This document shows positions 1 through 6,175 of a stretch of 10,043 bases of DNA, in pieces. The position numbers and the translations under genes are program-made. The stretch's first letter is position 1. Every line of letters begins with the position of its first letter. A model generated the notes under the pieces. The model had not been told where the DNA came from. It made no database searches and was given only the letters and a program-made list of their open reading frames with translations. Origin of the DNA: DATBED01 sp036276195. Its GTDB lineage: Bacteria; Patescibacteriota; Saccharimonadia; Saccharimonadales; UBA4665. The DNA lies in contig DATBED010000038.1 in the NCBI GenBank assembly GCA_036276195.1, positions 1 to 10,043 on the forward strand, written 5' to 3'.

Positions 1-46
1 ACGCATCGAAGCTGCCGTTAATTCTTATCTGCAAGGCGCGGCATGA
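1..46 (+). CDS. C-terminal fragment of an unidentified upstream gene
   Basis: Reading from base 2, the window opens in frame with the 14 residues RIEAAVNSYLQGAA, followed by a TGA stop at 44-46. That stop overlaps the purB start codon as ATGA (43-46), the usual arrangement of translationally coupled genes in an operon, so this is probably the real end of an upstream gene rather than a chance frame. The tail looks helical but is too short to identify. A purine gene would be a natural neighbour for purB, but nothing visible proves it. It is the only gene end in the window that uses TGA. Confidence 0.6.
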   Translation, partial: RIEAAVNSYLQGAA

Positions 47-1449
47 AGCCGATTAATCTGCCGATGGTCGACTCTAGCGCCAACCATAGCGCCATCGATC
101 CGCTCGACGCCCGTTACTACGAAACCGAAATTGCCTGCTACCTGTCGGAACGAGCACGAGTGGCCTACCAAGCCTACGTGGAAGCGGCCCTGGCCCATGC
201 CTTGGCCGACTTTGGCATCTGTTCGCGCGAAGTGGCCGAGCAAATCGAAGCAGCCTGCCGCCAGGTCACTGCCGAAGCTGTCGCCGAAGAAGAAAAAACG
301 ACCAAGCACGACGTTAAGGCCCTAGTTAATGTCATTAAGTCTCATCTACCTGACGAGGCCAAGCCCTACGTGCATTTTGGAGCCACATCTTATGATATTG
401 TGGCGACTGCCCTGTCGCTGCAGCTGCGGGCGGCCACTAATGAGCTGGTAATTCCCCGCCTGATTGAGCTCGAGAAAACTCTGTTGGATCTGACTAAAAA
501 GTACGCTGAAACGGTGCAGATCGGTCGCACGCATGGCCAGCACGCCCTGCCAATTACCTTTGGTTTCGCCATGGCCGAGTACGTTAGCCGCTTGGGCTCC
601 AGCATTAGCTCTCTGCAAGTTTTGAGCGGCAAACTCAAGGGTAAATTTAGTGGTGCTGTTGGCGCCTATAACGCTTTAAGCCTATTCGTCGATGATCCGA
701 TTAAGTTCGAGCAAACAGTTCTTAGGTATCTGGATATTGAGCCGGCCGACTATTCTAACCAAATCGTGCCGGCCGAAAACTACGTGCGCCTGTTAGACGA
801 GCTCGGCGTTACGGCCGGAATTATGGCCAATCTGGGTCACGATATGCGGCACTTGCAGCGCAGCGAAATCGCCGAAGTGCGCGAAGCTTTCGAACCCGGC
901 CAAACCGGCTCCTCGACTATGGCGCACAAGCGCAACCCCTGGAATTTCGAGAATGTCATCAGCCTGAACAAGCAAGTCATGGCCCAGCTGGTTAACGCCA
1001 ATCTAAACCTGCCGAGCGAACATCAGCGTGATCTGACCGATTCGGCCTCGGCCCGCTTTTATGGAGTCGTGCTAGCTAGCGTGGCCTCAATGGCCAAACG
1101 CCTGAACGCGGTCATGGCTAAACTGGAGGTCGACGAAGACAATATGCAGCGCAACCTGCATATGAGCGGTGGCGCTATTGCCGCCGAGCCGCTCTATTTA
1201 TTGTTGGAAAAGTACGGTCATACCACTGCTCACGAAGTGTCCAAGGCTCTGGCCCATAAGGCGGCTGAATCCGGCAAATCTCTTTACGAAATGGCCGAAG
1301 CATTCGAAGAGATTAACGCTTACTTCGAGAAATTTACCGAGGCCGAAAAAGACATCATCAAACACCCCGAAGACCGTTACACCGGTTTAGCCACCCAAAA
1401 AGCCCTGGCCATTCACGACAAATGGCAAGCCGCCGTAGAGCAAGTTTAG
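43..1449 (+). CDS. purB: Adenylosuccinate lyase
   Basis: PurB is a homotetrameric cytosolic enzyme of the fumarase/aspartase superfamily. It releases fumarate twice in purine synthesis: from SAICAR to give AICAR, and from adenylosuccinate to give AMP. The 468-residue product is close to the usual length of about 430-480. Visible motifs are KTTKHDVKA (85-93), HFGATSYDI (111-119), GRTHGQHALP with the catalytic His164 (161-170), GAVGAYN (204-210), the superfamily signature GSSTMAHKRNP (289-299) on the mobile loop carrying the catalytic serine, and QRDLTDS (328-334). The ATG at 43 overlaps the previous stop and has AAGG at 33-36, six bases upstream. A later ATG at 64 is possible but less well supported. 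The gene is followed by two + strand terminators. Its product AICAR is the substrate of PurH, encoded nearby on the other strand. Confidence 0.96.
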   Translation: MKPINLPMVDSSANHSAIDPLDARYYETEIACYLSERARVAYQAYVEAALAHALADFGICSREVAEQIEAACRQVTAEAVAEEEKTTKHDVKALVNVIKSHLPDEAKPYVHFGATSYDIVATALSLQLRAATNELVIPRLIELEKTLLDLTKKYAETVQIGRTHGQHALPITFGFAMAEYVSRLGSSISSLQVLSGKLKGKFSGAVGAYNALSLFVDDPIKFEQTVLRYLDIEPADYSNQIVPAENYVRLLDELGVTAGIMANLGHDMRHLQRSEIAEVREAFEPGQTGSSTMAHKRNPWNFENVISLNKQVMAQLVNANLNLPSEHQRDLTDSASARFYGVVLASVASMAKRLNAVMAKLEVDEDNMQRNLHMSGGAIAAEPLYLLLEKYGHTTAHEVSKALAHKAAESGKSLYEMAEAFEEINAYFEKFTEAEKDIIKHPEDRYTGLATQKALAIHDKWQAAVEQV

Positions 1450-1491
1450 TTGATGCGTTGACACAAGCAGCTCACGGTGGTAGATTAAGCG

Positions 1492-1522
1492 TACAGCTAC
1501 ATTCTCCGTTTTGTAACGGTGC
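1492..1522 (-). repeat. Partial duplicate of the neighbouring tRNA gene
   Basis: The 17 bases TACAGCTACATTCTCCG at 1492-1508 recur exactly at 1607-1623 inside the tRNA gene. In both copies a further CGGTGC follows after a diverged centre (1517-1522 and 1635-1640). The matched part runs from the anticodon stem to the variable arm. In the fragment the stem is still able to pair, as CCGTT/AACGG (1506-1510 with 1515-1519), although its sequence and loop have changed. No acceptor stem, D arm or T arm is recognisable, so this is a relic or partial tandem duplication, not a working tRNA. It lies between the purB stop and the purB terminator. Confidence 0.7.
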
Positions 1523-1525
1523 AAG

Positions 1526-1557
1526 AATAAACCCCCACCTTTCGGTAGGGGTTTATT
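1526..1557 (+). terminator. Intrinsic terminator of purB, probably bidirectional
   Basis: A ten-base perfect stem AATAAACCCC (1526-1535) pairs with GGGGTTTATT (1548-1557). Inside it, after one C/A mismatch, ACC pairs with GGT around a short TTTC loop. The A/T base of the stem provides a T-rich tract on either strand, so it can stop purB transcription and also transcription leaving the minus-strand tRNA gene. Confidence 0.85.
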
Positions 1558-1572
1558 TAGTGTAGTAGCCTT

Positions 1573-1664
1573 TGGCGGCGGGGACGGGATTCGAACCCGC
1601 GGAATATACAGCTACATTCTCCGCTTCCTGAAAGCGGTGCGATAGACCGCTCTGCCACCCCGCC
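1573..1664 (-). tRNA. tRNA with anticodon CAG (Leu), class II, serine-like body
   Basis: The minus strand folds as a complete class II tRNA. The acceptor GGCGGGG (1664-1658) pairs with CCCCGCC (1583-1577). The anticodon stem CCGCT/AGCGG encloses a seven-base loop TTCAGGA, placing the anticodon CAG at 1630-1628. The T arm is GCGGG-TTCGAAT-CCCGT. The variable region is 20 bases with a seven-pair stem GAATGTA/TATATTC and a GCTG loop. The discriminator is G73 and CCA is encoded (1575-1573). CAG would read the Leu codon CUG, but G73, the long variable arm and the D-arm pattern resemble bacterial tRNA-Ser; bacterial tRNA-Leu normally has A73. Pair 12-23 is an A/C mismatch. No clear minus-strand promoter was found; TATACA at 1700-1695 is a weak -10 candidate. 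Confidence 0.93.
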
Positions 1665-1670
1665 ACGGAG

Positions 1671-1696
1671 AACCTCGCCCAACAGCGAGGTTTTTG
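1671..1696 (+). terminator. Second + strand intrinsic terminator
   Basis: The stem AACCTCGC (1671-1678) pairs with GCGAGGTT (1685-1692) around CCAACA and runs into TTTTTG. The T-run is on the + strand only, so it would catch readthrough from purB. On the minus strand the hairpin lies just six bases before the tRNA 5' end and would be in the tRNA leader if transcription starts further upstream. Confidence 0.8.
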
Positions 1697-1867
1697 TATA
1701 CTACTGATTAACTCATCCGCTCCAAAGCATAAGCGAGCATTAAATCCACTCTGTTAATTAAAACTTAATGAAATGGTGCTAACTACCATAAATCAAAAAA
1801 GCAGCCTTGATGTACAATTAGGAATATGACTTTCACGGGATTCTGACACCCCTGTTTTAATATCTAC

Positions 1868-1884
1868 AACCAGATCGACTGGTT
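1868..1884 (+). promoter_or_regulatory. Hairpin in the leader of the YbaK-family gene
   Basis: AACCAG (1868-1873) and CTGGTT (1879-1884) form a perfect six-pair inverted repeat around ATCGA, followed by a T/A-rich tract. It sits 13 bases before the ribosome binding site. It could be an operator or a weak attenuator-like hairpin, or chance. The rest of 1697-1867 shows no gene and no convincing -35/-10 pair. Confidence 0.3.
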
Positions 1885-1897
1885 TCTATTAATTTAT

Positions 1898-1902
1898 AGG
1901 AG
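1898..1902 (+). promoter_or_regulatory. Ribosome binding site that fixes the YbaK-family start
   Basis: AGGAG lies six bases before the ATG at 1909, an ideal spacing that supports this start codon. Confidence 0.8.
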
Positions 1903-1908
1903 TAAATC

Positions 1909-2406
1909 ATGAAAGAACTAGAGTTAAATCCGATAGTTCAAGATGCGTTAGACATAAACAATATCACCTATAAAGTTTTGGCGTGTGATCCAGGTTTCGC
2001 CGATACCGCGGTTTTCTGCGAGCATTACGGCTTCTTGCCGGAGCAAGCGGCCAATACGATTTTGATCGCCTCTAAGAAAATAGAGCCCACTCAATATTCG
2101 GTTTGCGTGGTTCTGGCCACAACTAAGTTAGACGTTAACAAAAAAGTAAGTGGATTAATGGGCATTAAACGTTTATCGTTCGCTGATGCTGAGACTACCG
2201 AGCAATTAACCCTGATGATGATTGGCGGAGTTACCGCCATCGGCATTACTGACTTGCCTATTTATGTCGATCAGGCCGTTATGAAACAAGAGCACGTTAT
2301 TATGGGCGGCGGCAACCGTTCCAGTAAACTTTTAATAAATCCAACCGAGCTCCTCAAACTTGAGAATGTGCAAATAATCGAAGGCTTGGCTAACTTTGCA
2401 CGATAA
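1909..2406 (+). CDS. YbaK/EbsC-family aminoacyl-tRNA editing domain protein
   Basis: This 165-residue protein consists of one YbaK/ProX-type editing domain, which in characterised members hydrolyses amino acids wrongly attached to tRNA, such as Cys-tRNA(Pro). Support comes from ANTILIASKK (48-57), where a family lysine acts near the tRNA end, VLATTKLDVNKKVSG (68-82), the glycine-rich MIGGVTAIGI (104-113), the following Asp121 and GGGNRSSKLLINP (133-145). The region DTAVFCEHYGF (32-42) matches, from memory, a widespread uncharacterised YbaK subgroup rather than classical YbaK, ProX or YeaK, so its substrate is unknown and no symbol is given. It is monocistronic, with its own ribosome binding site, and convergent with purH. 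Proximity to the tRNA gene may be chance. Confidence 0.88.
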   Translation: MKELELNPIVQDALDINNITYKVLACDPGFADTAVFCEHYGFLPEQAANTILIASKKIEPTQYSVCVVLATTKLDVNKKVSGLMGIKRLSFADAETTEQLTLMMIGGVTAIGITDLPIYVDQAVMKQEHVIMGGGNRSSKLLINPTELLKLENVQIIEGLANFAR

Positions 2407-2430
2407 AATATAAGCATACAATAAATCAGA

Positions 2431-2444
2431 GCCCCACCCGGGGC
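2431..2444. terminator. Candidate terminator between convergent genes
   Basis: GCCCC (2431-2435) pairs with GGGGC (2440-2444) around ACCC in the 77-base gap between two convergent genes. On the minus strand it is followed by TCTGATTTATT, a moderate T tract, so it fits better as the purH terminator. The + strand has no T-run. Confidence 0.4.
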
Positions 2445-2483
2445 GCGTGCTTGAGGTGAATTGCTTCGGTGGTCTTGGCTGTT

Positions 2484-4157
2484 TTAGTGCATGAAGAAGC
2501 CGCGGCCGACTTTGTCGGGCAGCATGGCCACGCTGGTGCCGGCGCTGGTGAGAGTCTGGATGACGGAATCGTCGCCGATCGAGCCGCTACTGGTGAGAAT
2601 GGCTTTGACGCCGGCTTTGGCCAATAGTTCCGGGCCGTCCGGGAACGGGAAGAAGCTGTCGCTGTAGGCGACCGAGTTGGCCAATTTGGCTTTGTCTAAA
2701 TGAACTTCGAGGACAATTTTGTCGTCCTTTTCACTTAGTTCCGGGAAGGCATTGGTGGTGCGCGTCAGGGCCAACTGGGCGGCGCCGACCCGGTCTTGCT
2801 GCCCTACTCCGTTGCCAATCAACTGGCCGTTTTTAACTAAGCTGATAGTGTTGCTGTTGCTGGTACTGCCGACTGCCCAGGCTAACACCATGTCGCGCTT
2901 CTGCTCATCTGTTATTTTGCCGTGGAATCGCATATAGTCGGCTTTTAGGTCGAGCACGAAATCGTAGTTCGGTTGCCGCAGCAGGCCGCCTCGCACCGGC
3001 CTAGAGCGGTCTTGGCTGTCGAGCGATGTCAGGCCTAAGTCGGCTAGAGCCGGATTGATCACTACCCTTAATTTATTACGACTTAATAGTTCCAGAGCTT
3101 CTTTGGTGACGCTGGCACCGATGACGCCGTCGAGTAGGCGTGGCCGGTCGCCGTCCATGGCGTGATGCATCAGGGCTTCGGCCACGGCTTTGTTGATCTC
3201 GGCGTTGATCATGACCACGCCACCAAAAATGGCCCGGGTGTCGCCTTCCAACATTTTTTGGATGGCTTCGACCGGCGTTTCGGCCACTCCGGCGCCGCAG
3301 GCATTGCCGTGCTTAACGCCGACGGCAATGTTAGGAACAACGGAGTCAAAGTTCAATTTAAAGCCGGCGGCGACGTGCGTGACGGTCTGGAGCAGTCGGT
3401 CGATGTCGGTCATGTTAATGAAGCTGCGCTCCATGCCCTGCACGTGCTCGAACTTGTCGAGGGCTAAGCTGTCGGCATTATTTCGGTTGTCGGCATAAAA
3501 AGCCGCTGGAATCTGCCAGGGGTTTTCGCCGTACTTAGTCGGGCTCGACAGTCGGCCCATGTAGCCGGTCATATTGCCGCCGTTCAAGTATTGGGCCGAG
3601 GCCAAAACGTAACGCGCCACTTCGTACTCGGCTCGGGCGGCCAGCTCCTCCAGGGCCTCGGCTTCGTCGGGTTGGCCGGCTTTCAGCCAATCTAACACCT
3701 TCGGGCGCTGCGAAACGTGAGACACGACAATGCGCCGCCCCTTGGCGGCAGCTCGCAACATGGTCGGGCCACCGATGTCGGTCTGGGCTATGACATCGTC
3801 GAGGGCGGCGCCTGGTTTATTGATAGCTTCTTCCAGCGGATACATGTCCACGCAAACCAGATCGATGAGTGGCAAACCGAGCTTGGCCATTTCTGCCAGA
3901 TCGGTTGGGCTGGATTTGTCGGCTAACAAACCGGCCGCCACCTCGCGTGACAGGGTGACAACTCGGTGGCCCAGAATAGCGCCGCCACCGACCAGCTCTG
4001 TCACATCTTTCACCGCAAGGCCAGCCTCGGAGATAACCTTGGCCGTACCGCCGGAGGCGTATACCTGCCAACCTAGATCAGCTAGACCTTGAGCGAATTC
4101 CACAATCCCCGTCTTATCGTAAACCGATAGCAAAGCGATGGGGGCGGCCTCTTTCAT
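2484..4157 (-). CDS. purH: Bifunctional AICAR formyltransferase / IMP cyclohydrolase, divergent
   Basis: PurH carries out the last two steps of IMP synthesis: AICAR to FAICAR with 10-formyl-THF, then ring closure. The 557 residues contain the N-terminal MGS-like cyclohydrolase domain (about 1-150: LLSVYDKTGIVEFA at 9-22, SGGTAKVI at 35-42, TDIGGPTMLRAAAK at 126-139) and the formyltransferase domain (about 205-557: KYGENPWQ at 208-215, VKHGNACG with Lys282 and His283, SNSN at 433-436, SDSFFPFPDG at 499-508, GSIGDD at 525-530). The formyltransferase catalytic Lys-His pair is kept. In the cyclohydrolase loop, the usual RVKTLHPKVH is RVVTLSREVA (65-74), so the lysine matching human Lys66 is Val; Tyr106, Asp127 and Lys139 are kept. 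It starts 12 bases after nnrD, with no strong Shine-Dalgarno. Confidence 0.95.
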   Translation of the reverse strand: MKEAAPIALLSVYDKTGIVEFAQGLADLGWQVYASGGTAKVISEAGLAVKDVTELVGGGAILGHRVVTLSREVAAGLLADKSSPTDLAEMAKLGLPLIDLVCVDMYPLEEAINKPGAALDDVIAQTDIGGPTMLRAAAKGRRIVVSHVSQRPKVLDWLKAGQPDEAEALEELAARAEYEVARYVLASAQYLNGGNMTGYMGRLSSPTKYGENPWQIPAAFYADNRNNADSLALDKFEHVQGMERSFINMTDIDRLLQTVTHVAAGFKLNFDSVVPNIAVGVKHGNACGAGVAETPVEAIQKMLEGDTRAIFGGVVMINAEINKAVAEALMHHAMDGDRPRLLDGVIGASVTKEALELLSRNKLRVVINPALADLGLTSLDSQDRSRPVRGGLLRQPNYDFVLDLKADYMRFHGKITDEQKRDMVLAWAVGSTSNSNTISLVKNGQLIGNGVGQQDRVGAAQLALTRTTNAFPELSEKDDKIVLEVHLDKAKLANSVAYSDSFFPFPDGPELLAKAGVKAILTSSGSIGDDSVIQTLTSAGTSVAMLPDKVGRGFFMH

Positions 4158-4169
4158 GAGCTTAGTATC

Positions 4170-5000
4170 TTATAATTCCCGGTCAAGGACAAGTTTGAGG
4201 GCCGCCGGAATGGCTTCAATCACGTCCGAAGCGATAACGCCCGGTTCGGTTTTGGCTTGGGCTGCCATCTCGCCGGCTAAACCATGAAGCTGTACGGCGG
4301 CTTCGGCGGCATCCTCTGAGGAAATCTTCTGGGCGATAATTCCGGCGATCATTCCAGATAGTACATCGCCGGTGCCGGCCGTCGCCAACTCCGGTCCACC
4401 CGAGAGGGTTTCGTACCTGCCCTTTCGACTGAAGATGCCAGTTTGATGTCCTTTTAGCAGCAAAATGATATCATTTTGGTGTGCAAAACGCATGGCCGTC
4501 TGCCGGAGACTTGCAGGATCTTTGGGTAGTTCCGCCTCAAAGAATCGCTGGAATTCGCCCAGGTGTGGCGTCAAAATCGAGCCCTTGGGTATCAGTTCCG
4601 GAGTTTGTTGGACAGCAGTCAAAGCACCTCCGTCTATAACTATAGGTAAATTGATTCCTTTTAATTGTTTAAGCGCCGTGACGGCCAGGTCGGGCTTCAG
4701 ACCCGGGCCGATCACGACAACCGAGACTTTGCGGTCTTTAATAAATGGCAGGAGCGCTTGGGCGCTGGCCGACAAACGGAGGGTCATAATTTCCTCGACG
4801 CGCTTTTCGAGTTTATCAATTACTGCTGGAGAGGAAGCGATCGAGACCAAGCCGGCGCCAACGCGCAGTGCCGCCCTGGCCGACAGGAACGCCGCGCCAA
4901 CCATGCCAGGCGATCCACCCACCACCAAAACGTGCCCGAAATCGTACTTGTGACTAGTCGGGGCTCTATGCAAAAGCCGCTCAAAAACCGACTTATTCAT
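4170..5000 (-). CDS. nnrD: ADP-dependent NAD(P)H-hydrate dehydratase
   Basis: NnrD dehydrates the S form of NADHX and NADPHX, damaged cofactors, back to NAD(P)H using ADP. The 276-residue cytosolic product is the C-terminal YjeF domain of the ribokinase superfamily alone; the epimerase domain NnrE often fused to it is absent and not encoded in the window. Motifs are GHVLVVGGSPGMVGA (22-36), VVIGPGL (95-101), ILTPHLGEF (142-150), LLKGHQT (181-187) and the nucleotide-binding ATAGTGDVLSG (206-216) with the catalytic-type Asp212. The usual GNP before that motif is GGP. The start has no good Shine-Dalgarno but lies seven bases after an extended -10. It leads a likely two-gene operon with purH. Confidence 0.93.
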   Translation of the reverse strand: MNKSVFERLLHRAPTSHKYDFGHVLVVGGSPGMVGAAFLSARAALRVGAGLVSIASSPAVIDKLEKRVEEIMTLRLSASAQALLPFIKDRKVSVVVIGPGLKPDLAVTALKQLKGINLPIVIDGGALTAVQQTPELIPKGSILTPHLGEFQRFFEAELPKDPASLRQTAMRFAHQNDIILLLKGHQTGIFSRKGRYETLSGGPELATAGTGDVLSGMIAGIIAQKISSEDAAEAAVQLHGLAGEMAAQAKTEPGVIASDVIEAIPAALKLVLDREL

Positions 5001-5006
5001 ACCCCA

Positions 5007-5015
5007 ATTCTAGCA
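5007..5015 (-). promoter_or_regulatory. Extended -10 element for nnrD-purH
   Basis: On the minus strand TGC-TAGAAT (5015-5007) matches the extended -10 pattern TGnTATAAT with one change in the hexamer. Its 3' end is seven bases from the A of the nnrD ATG (5000), so transcription would begin at or beside the start codon. No good -35 is visible, which extended -10 promoters tolerate. Confidence 0.5.
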
Positions 5016-5049
5016 ACAAACCAGGCCACAAAACAGATATAGAATCCAG

Positions 5050-5058
5050 TTATCCACA
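5050..5058 (+). promoter_or_regulatory. Perfect DnaA-box sequence between divergent promoters
   Basis: TTATCCACA matches the nine-base DnaA box consensus exactly. It lies eight bases before the -35 of the HdeD-family gene and about 35 bases upstream of the nnrD -10. I saw no cluster of boxes, AT-rich unwinding region or dnaA/dnaN, so this is not an origin. It could be a site for regulation by DnaA, or chance. Confidence 0.4.
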
Positions 5059-5066
5059 TAAGCGAT

Positions 5067-5095
5067 TTGACAAAGGTGCATGGCGAGTGCATGAT
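5067..5095 (+). promoter_or_regulatory. Sigma-70-type promoter of the HdeD-family gene
   Basis: A consensus -35 TTGACA (5067-5072) is followed after 17 bases by CATGAT (5090-5095), four of six matches to the -10. The leader would be about 23 bases, containing the ribosome binding site. Confidence 0.65.
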
Positions 5096-5110
5096 GTGGG
5101 TGTCAACTTA

Positions 5111-5116
5111 AGGAGG
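5111..5116 (+). promoter_or_regulatory. Strong ribosome binding site of the HdeD-family gene
   Basis: AGGAGG (part of AAGGAGGG at 5110-5117) lies eight bases before the ATG at 5125. It is the strongest Shine-Dalgarno in the window, suggesting high expression. Confidence 0.85.
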
Positions 5117-5124
5117 GTGTTTTT

Positions 5125-5664
5125 ATGAGCACTGCAAATGTTACCAAAGACAGTTGGGGAGCATTAGTCCTAGGGGGTGTGGCAACATTAGTATTTGGTG
5201 TAGCGGCGGTCTTTTGGCCGGGCCTCACGCTGCTAACGCTACTCTATCTGTTCAGCGCTTACGTGCTGGTCAGCGGAATAGTTAATATTTTGGCCGGATT
5301 GGCCATTATGGAAGCCGTCGAAGCCTGGTTTTTGACAGTGGCACTGGGAGCGTTCGAGCTGGGCGTCGGCGTTTATATGCTGCGTCACCCGCACGTGGCC
5401 TTTAAGACGTTTGTGCTGCTGATTGGCTTCGTGCTGATCGCTCGAGGCATCATCGAAGTTGTTGATGCTTTCTACAGTGCTCGGGCCAGTGCGCGCGCCA
5501 AGACGATGACCTACGTTAGCGGTCTAGCCGCACTAGTGGTCGGCATCGTGGTACTGTTCGCCAAGGCATCCCAAGGAGTCACATTTGTTTGGTTGCTTGG
5601 CCTCTATGCCATTGTGGTCGGGACCATGCACATTGCCGCATTATCCGGCGGCGCCCGTAAATAA
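5125..5664 (+). CDS. HdeD/DUF308-family integral membrane protein
   Basis: This 179-residue protein is almost entirely hydrophobic, with six predicted membrane helices at about 11-30, 34-58, 66-86, 92-117, 129-147 and 153-174. Length, helix count and short charged turns, such as RHPH (87-90) and YSARASARAK (117-126), fit the HdeD family. E. coli HdeD is a membrane protein linked to acid resistance, but the biochemical role of the family is not known, and acid resistance should not be assumed here. Small-residue GG/GxxxG patterns recur near the helix starts, suggesting an internal duplication of two-helix units. The gene stands alone: own promoter, very strong ribosome binding site and a clean terminator. 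That pattern fits an abundant envelope or stress protein, but this is inference. Confidence 0.85.
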   Translation: MSTANVTKDSWGALVLGGVATLVFGVAAVFWPGLTLLTLLYLFSAYVLVSGIVNILAGLAIMEAVEAWFLTVALGAFELGVGVYMLRHPHVAFKTFVLLIGFVLIARGIIEVVDAFYSARASARAKTMTYVSGLAALVVGIVVLFAKASQGVTFVWLLGLYAIVVGTMHIAALSGGARK

Positions 5665-5684
5665 AAATTAACCAAAGCTAAACT

Positions 5685-5714
5685 AAGCGGCTCGCTCAAA
5701 GCGGGCCGTTTTTT
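5685..5714 (+). terminator. Intrinsic terminator of the HdeD-family gene
   Basis: CGGCTCGCT (5688-5696) pairs with AGCGGGCCG (5700-5708), with one G-T pair and a CAA loop, and flanking AAG/TTT extends the stem. Six T residues follow (5709-5714). It separates this gene from the two-component pair. Confidence 0.92.
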
Positions 5715-5728
5715 ATGGCGTCGGCGGC

Positions 5729-5756
5729 TTGACAGAATTCGCCTGCCGGATATACT
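5729..5756 (+). promoter_or_regulatory. Near-consensus promoter of the two-component operon
   Basis: The -35 TTGACA (5729-5734) is perfect and the -10 TATACT (5751-5756) differs at one base; the spacer is 16. Transcription would start near 5763, giving a leader of about 30 bases. GGAAAGG at 5764-5770 is too far from the ATG to be its Shine-Dalgarno. Confidence 0.85.
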
Positions 5757-5794
5757 TGGCTTAGGAAAGGTTCAGATCAAAATCATCGAAAATT

Positions 5795-6175
5795 ATGGCA
5801 AAAATCCTGCTGATTGAAGACGACGAACTGATCAGGCGTCTGTACGAAAACCTGTTCACGCTAGAAGACTTTGAGATTGAAATAGCTGAAAACGGACTGA
5901 CGGGTTGGGAAATGATCCCGCACTTCAAACCCGACATCATCCTGCTCGACATTATGATGCCCACCATGAACGGCCTGGAAATGCTAGAGAAGATTAAGGC
6001 TGATCCGCTCAGCTCGCACATACCAGTGATTGTCTTAACCAACGTATCAGATACGAACATAGCTCACCAGGCCACCGAAAAAGGTGCCGTCCTGGTGCTG
6101 ATCAAGAGTCAGACCGAACCGACCGACGTACTCGCCTCGGTTAAAGGGGTGCTGGCCAAGAATGAAGCCGCCTAA
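5795..6175 (+). CDS. Stand-alone response regulator receiver (CheY-like)
   Basis: The 126 residues are a single REC domain. The acidic pocket is Asp9-Asp10 (IEDD), the phosphorylated aspartate is Asp52 (LLDIMMP), the switch threonine is Thr82 (VLTN) and the conserved lysine is Lys104 (LIKSQ). No DNA-binding or enzymatic output domain follows, so its effect must go through protein contacts or a phosphorelay. No other start is available: the nearest upstream in-frame codons lead to a TAG at 5762 without ATG, GTG or TTG. No Shine-Dalgarno is evident before the ATG. The gene overlaps the following kinase gene by 14 bases in another frame, which makes the kinase its likely phosphodonor. Confidence 0.95.
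   Translation: MAKILLIEDDELIRRLYENLFTLEDFEIEIAENGLTGWEMIPHFKPDIILLDIMMPTMNGLEMLEKIKADPLSSHIPVIVLTNVSDTNIAHQATEKGAVLVLIKSQTEPTDVLASVKGVLAKNEAA

Noticed and set aside
1492..1640. attL/attR of an integrated element
   Set aside because: The repeats enclose only about 100 bases, containing a terminator and the tRNA 3' half. No integrase or cargo is present.
1573..1664. Candida-style reading of CUG as serine, or an opal suppressor or selenocysteine tRNA
   Set aside because: CTG is used at invariant leucines in PurB and the histidine kinase, so CUG means Leu. The loop places CAG, not TCA, at 34-36, and the acceptor/T-arm lengths are not of the tRNA-Sec type.
3162..4092. Long open frames on the + strand opposite purH
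   Set aside because: They are antisense shadows of purH with no recognisable motifs or ribosome sites; the purH frame is conserved along its full length.
5001..5124. Replication origin suggested by the DnaA box
   Set aside because: Only one box, no AT-rich unwinding region and no replication genes nearby.
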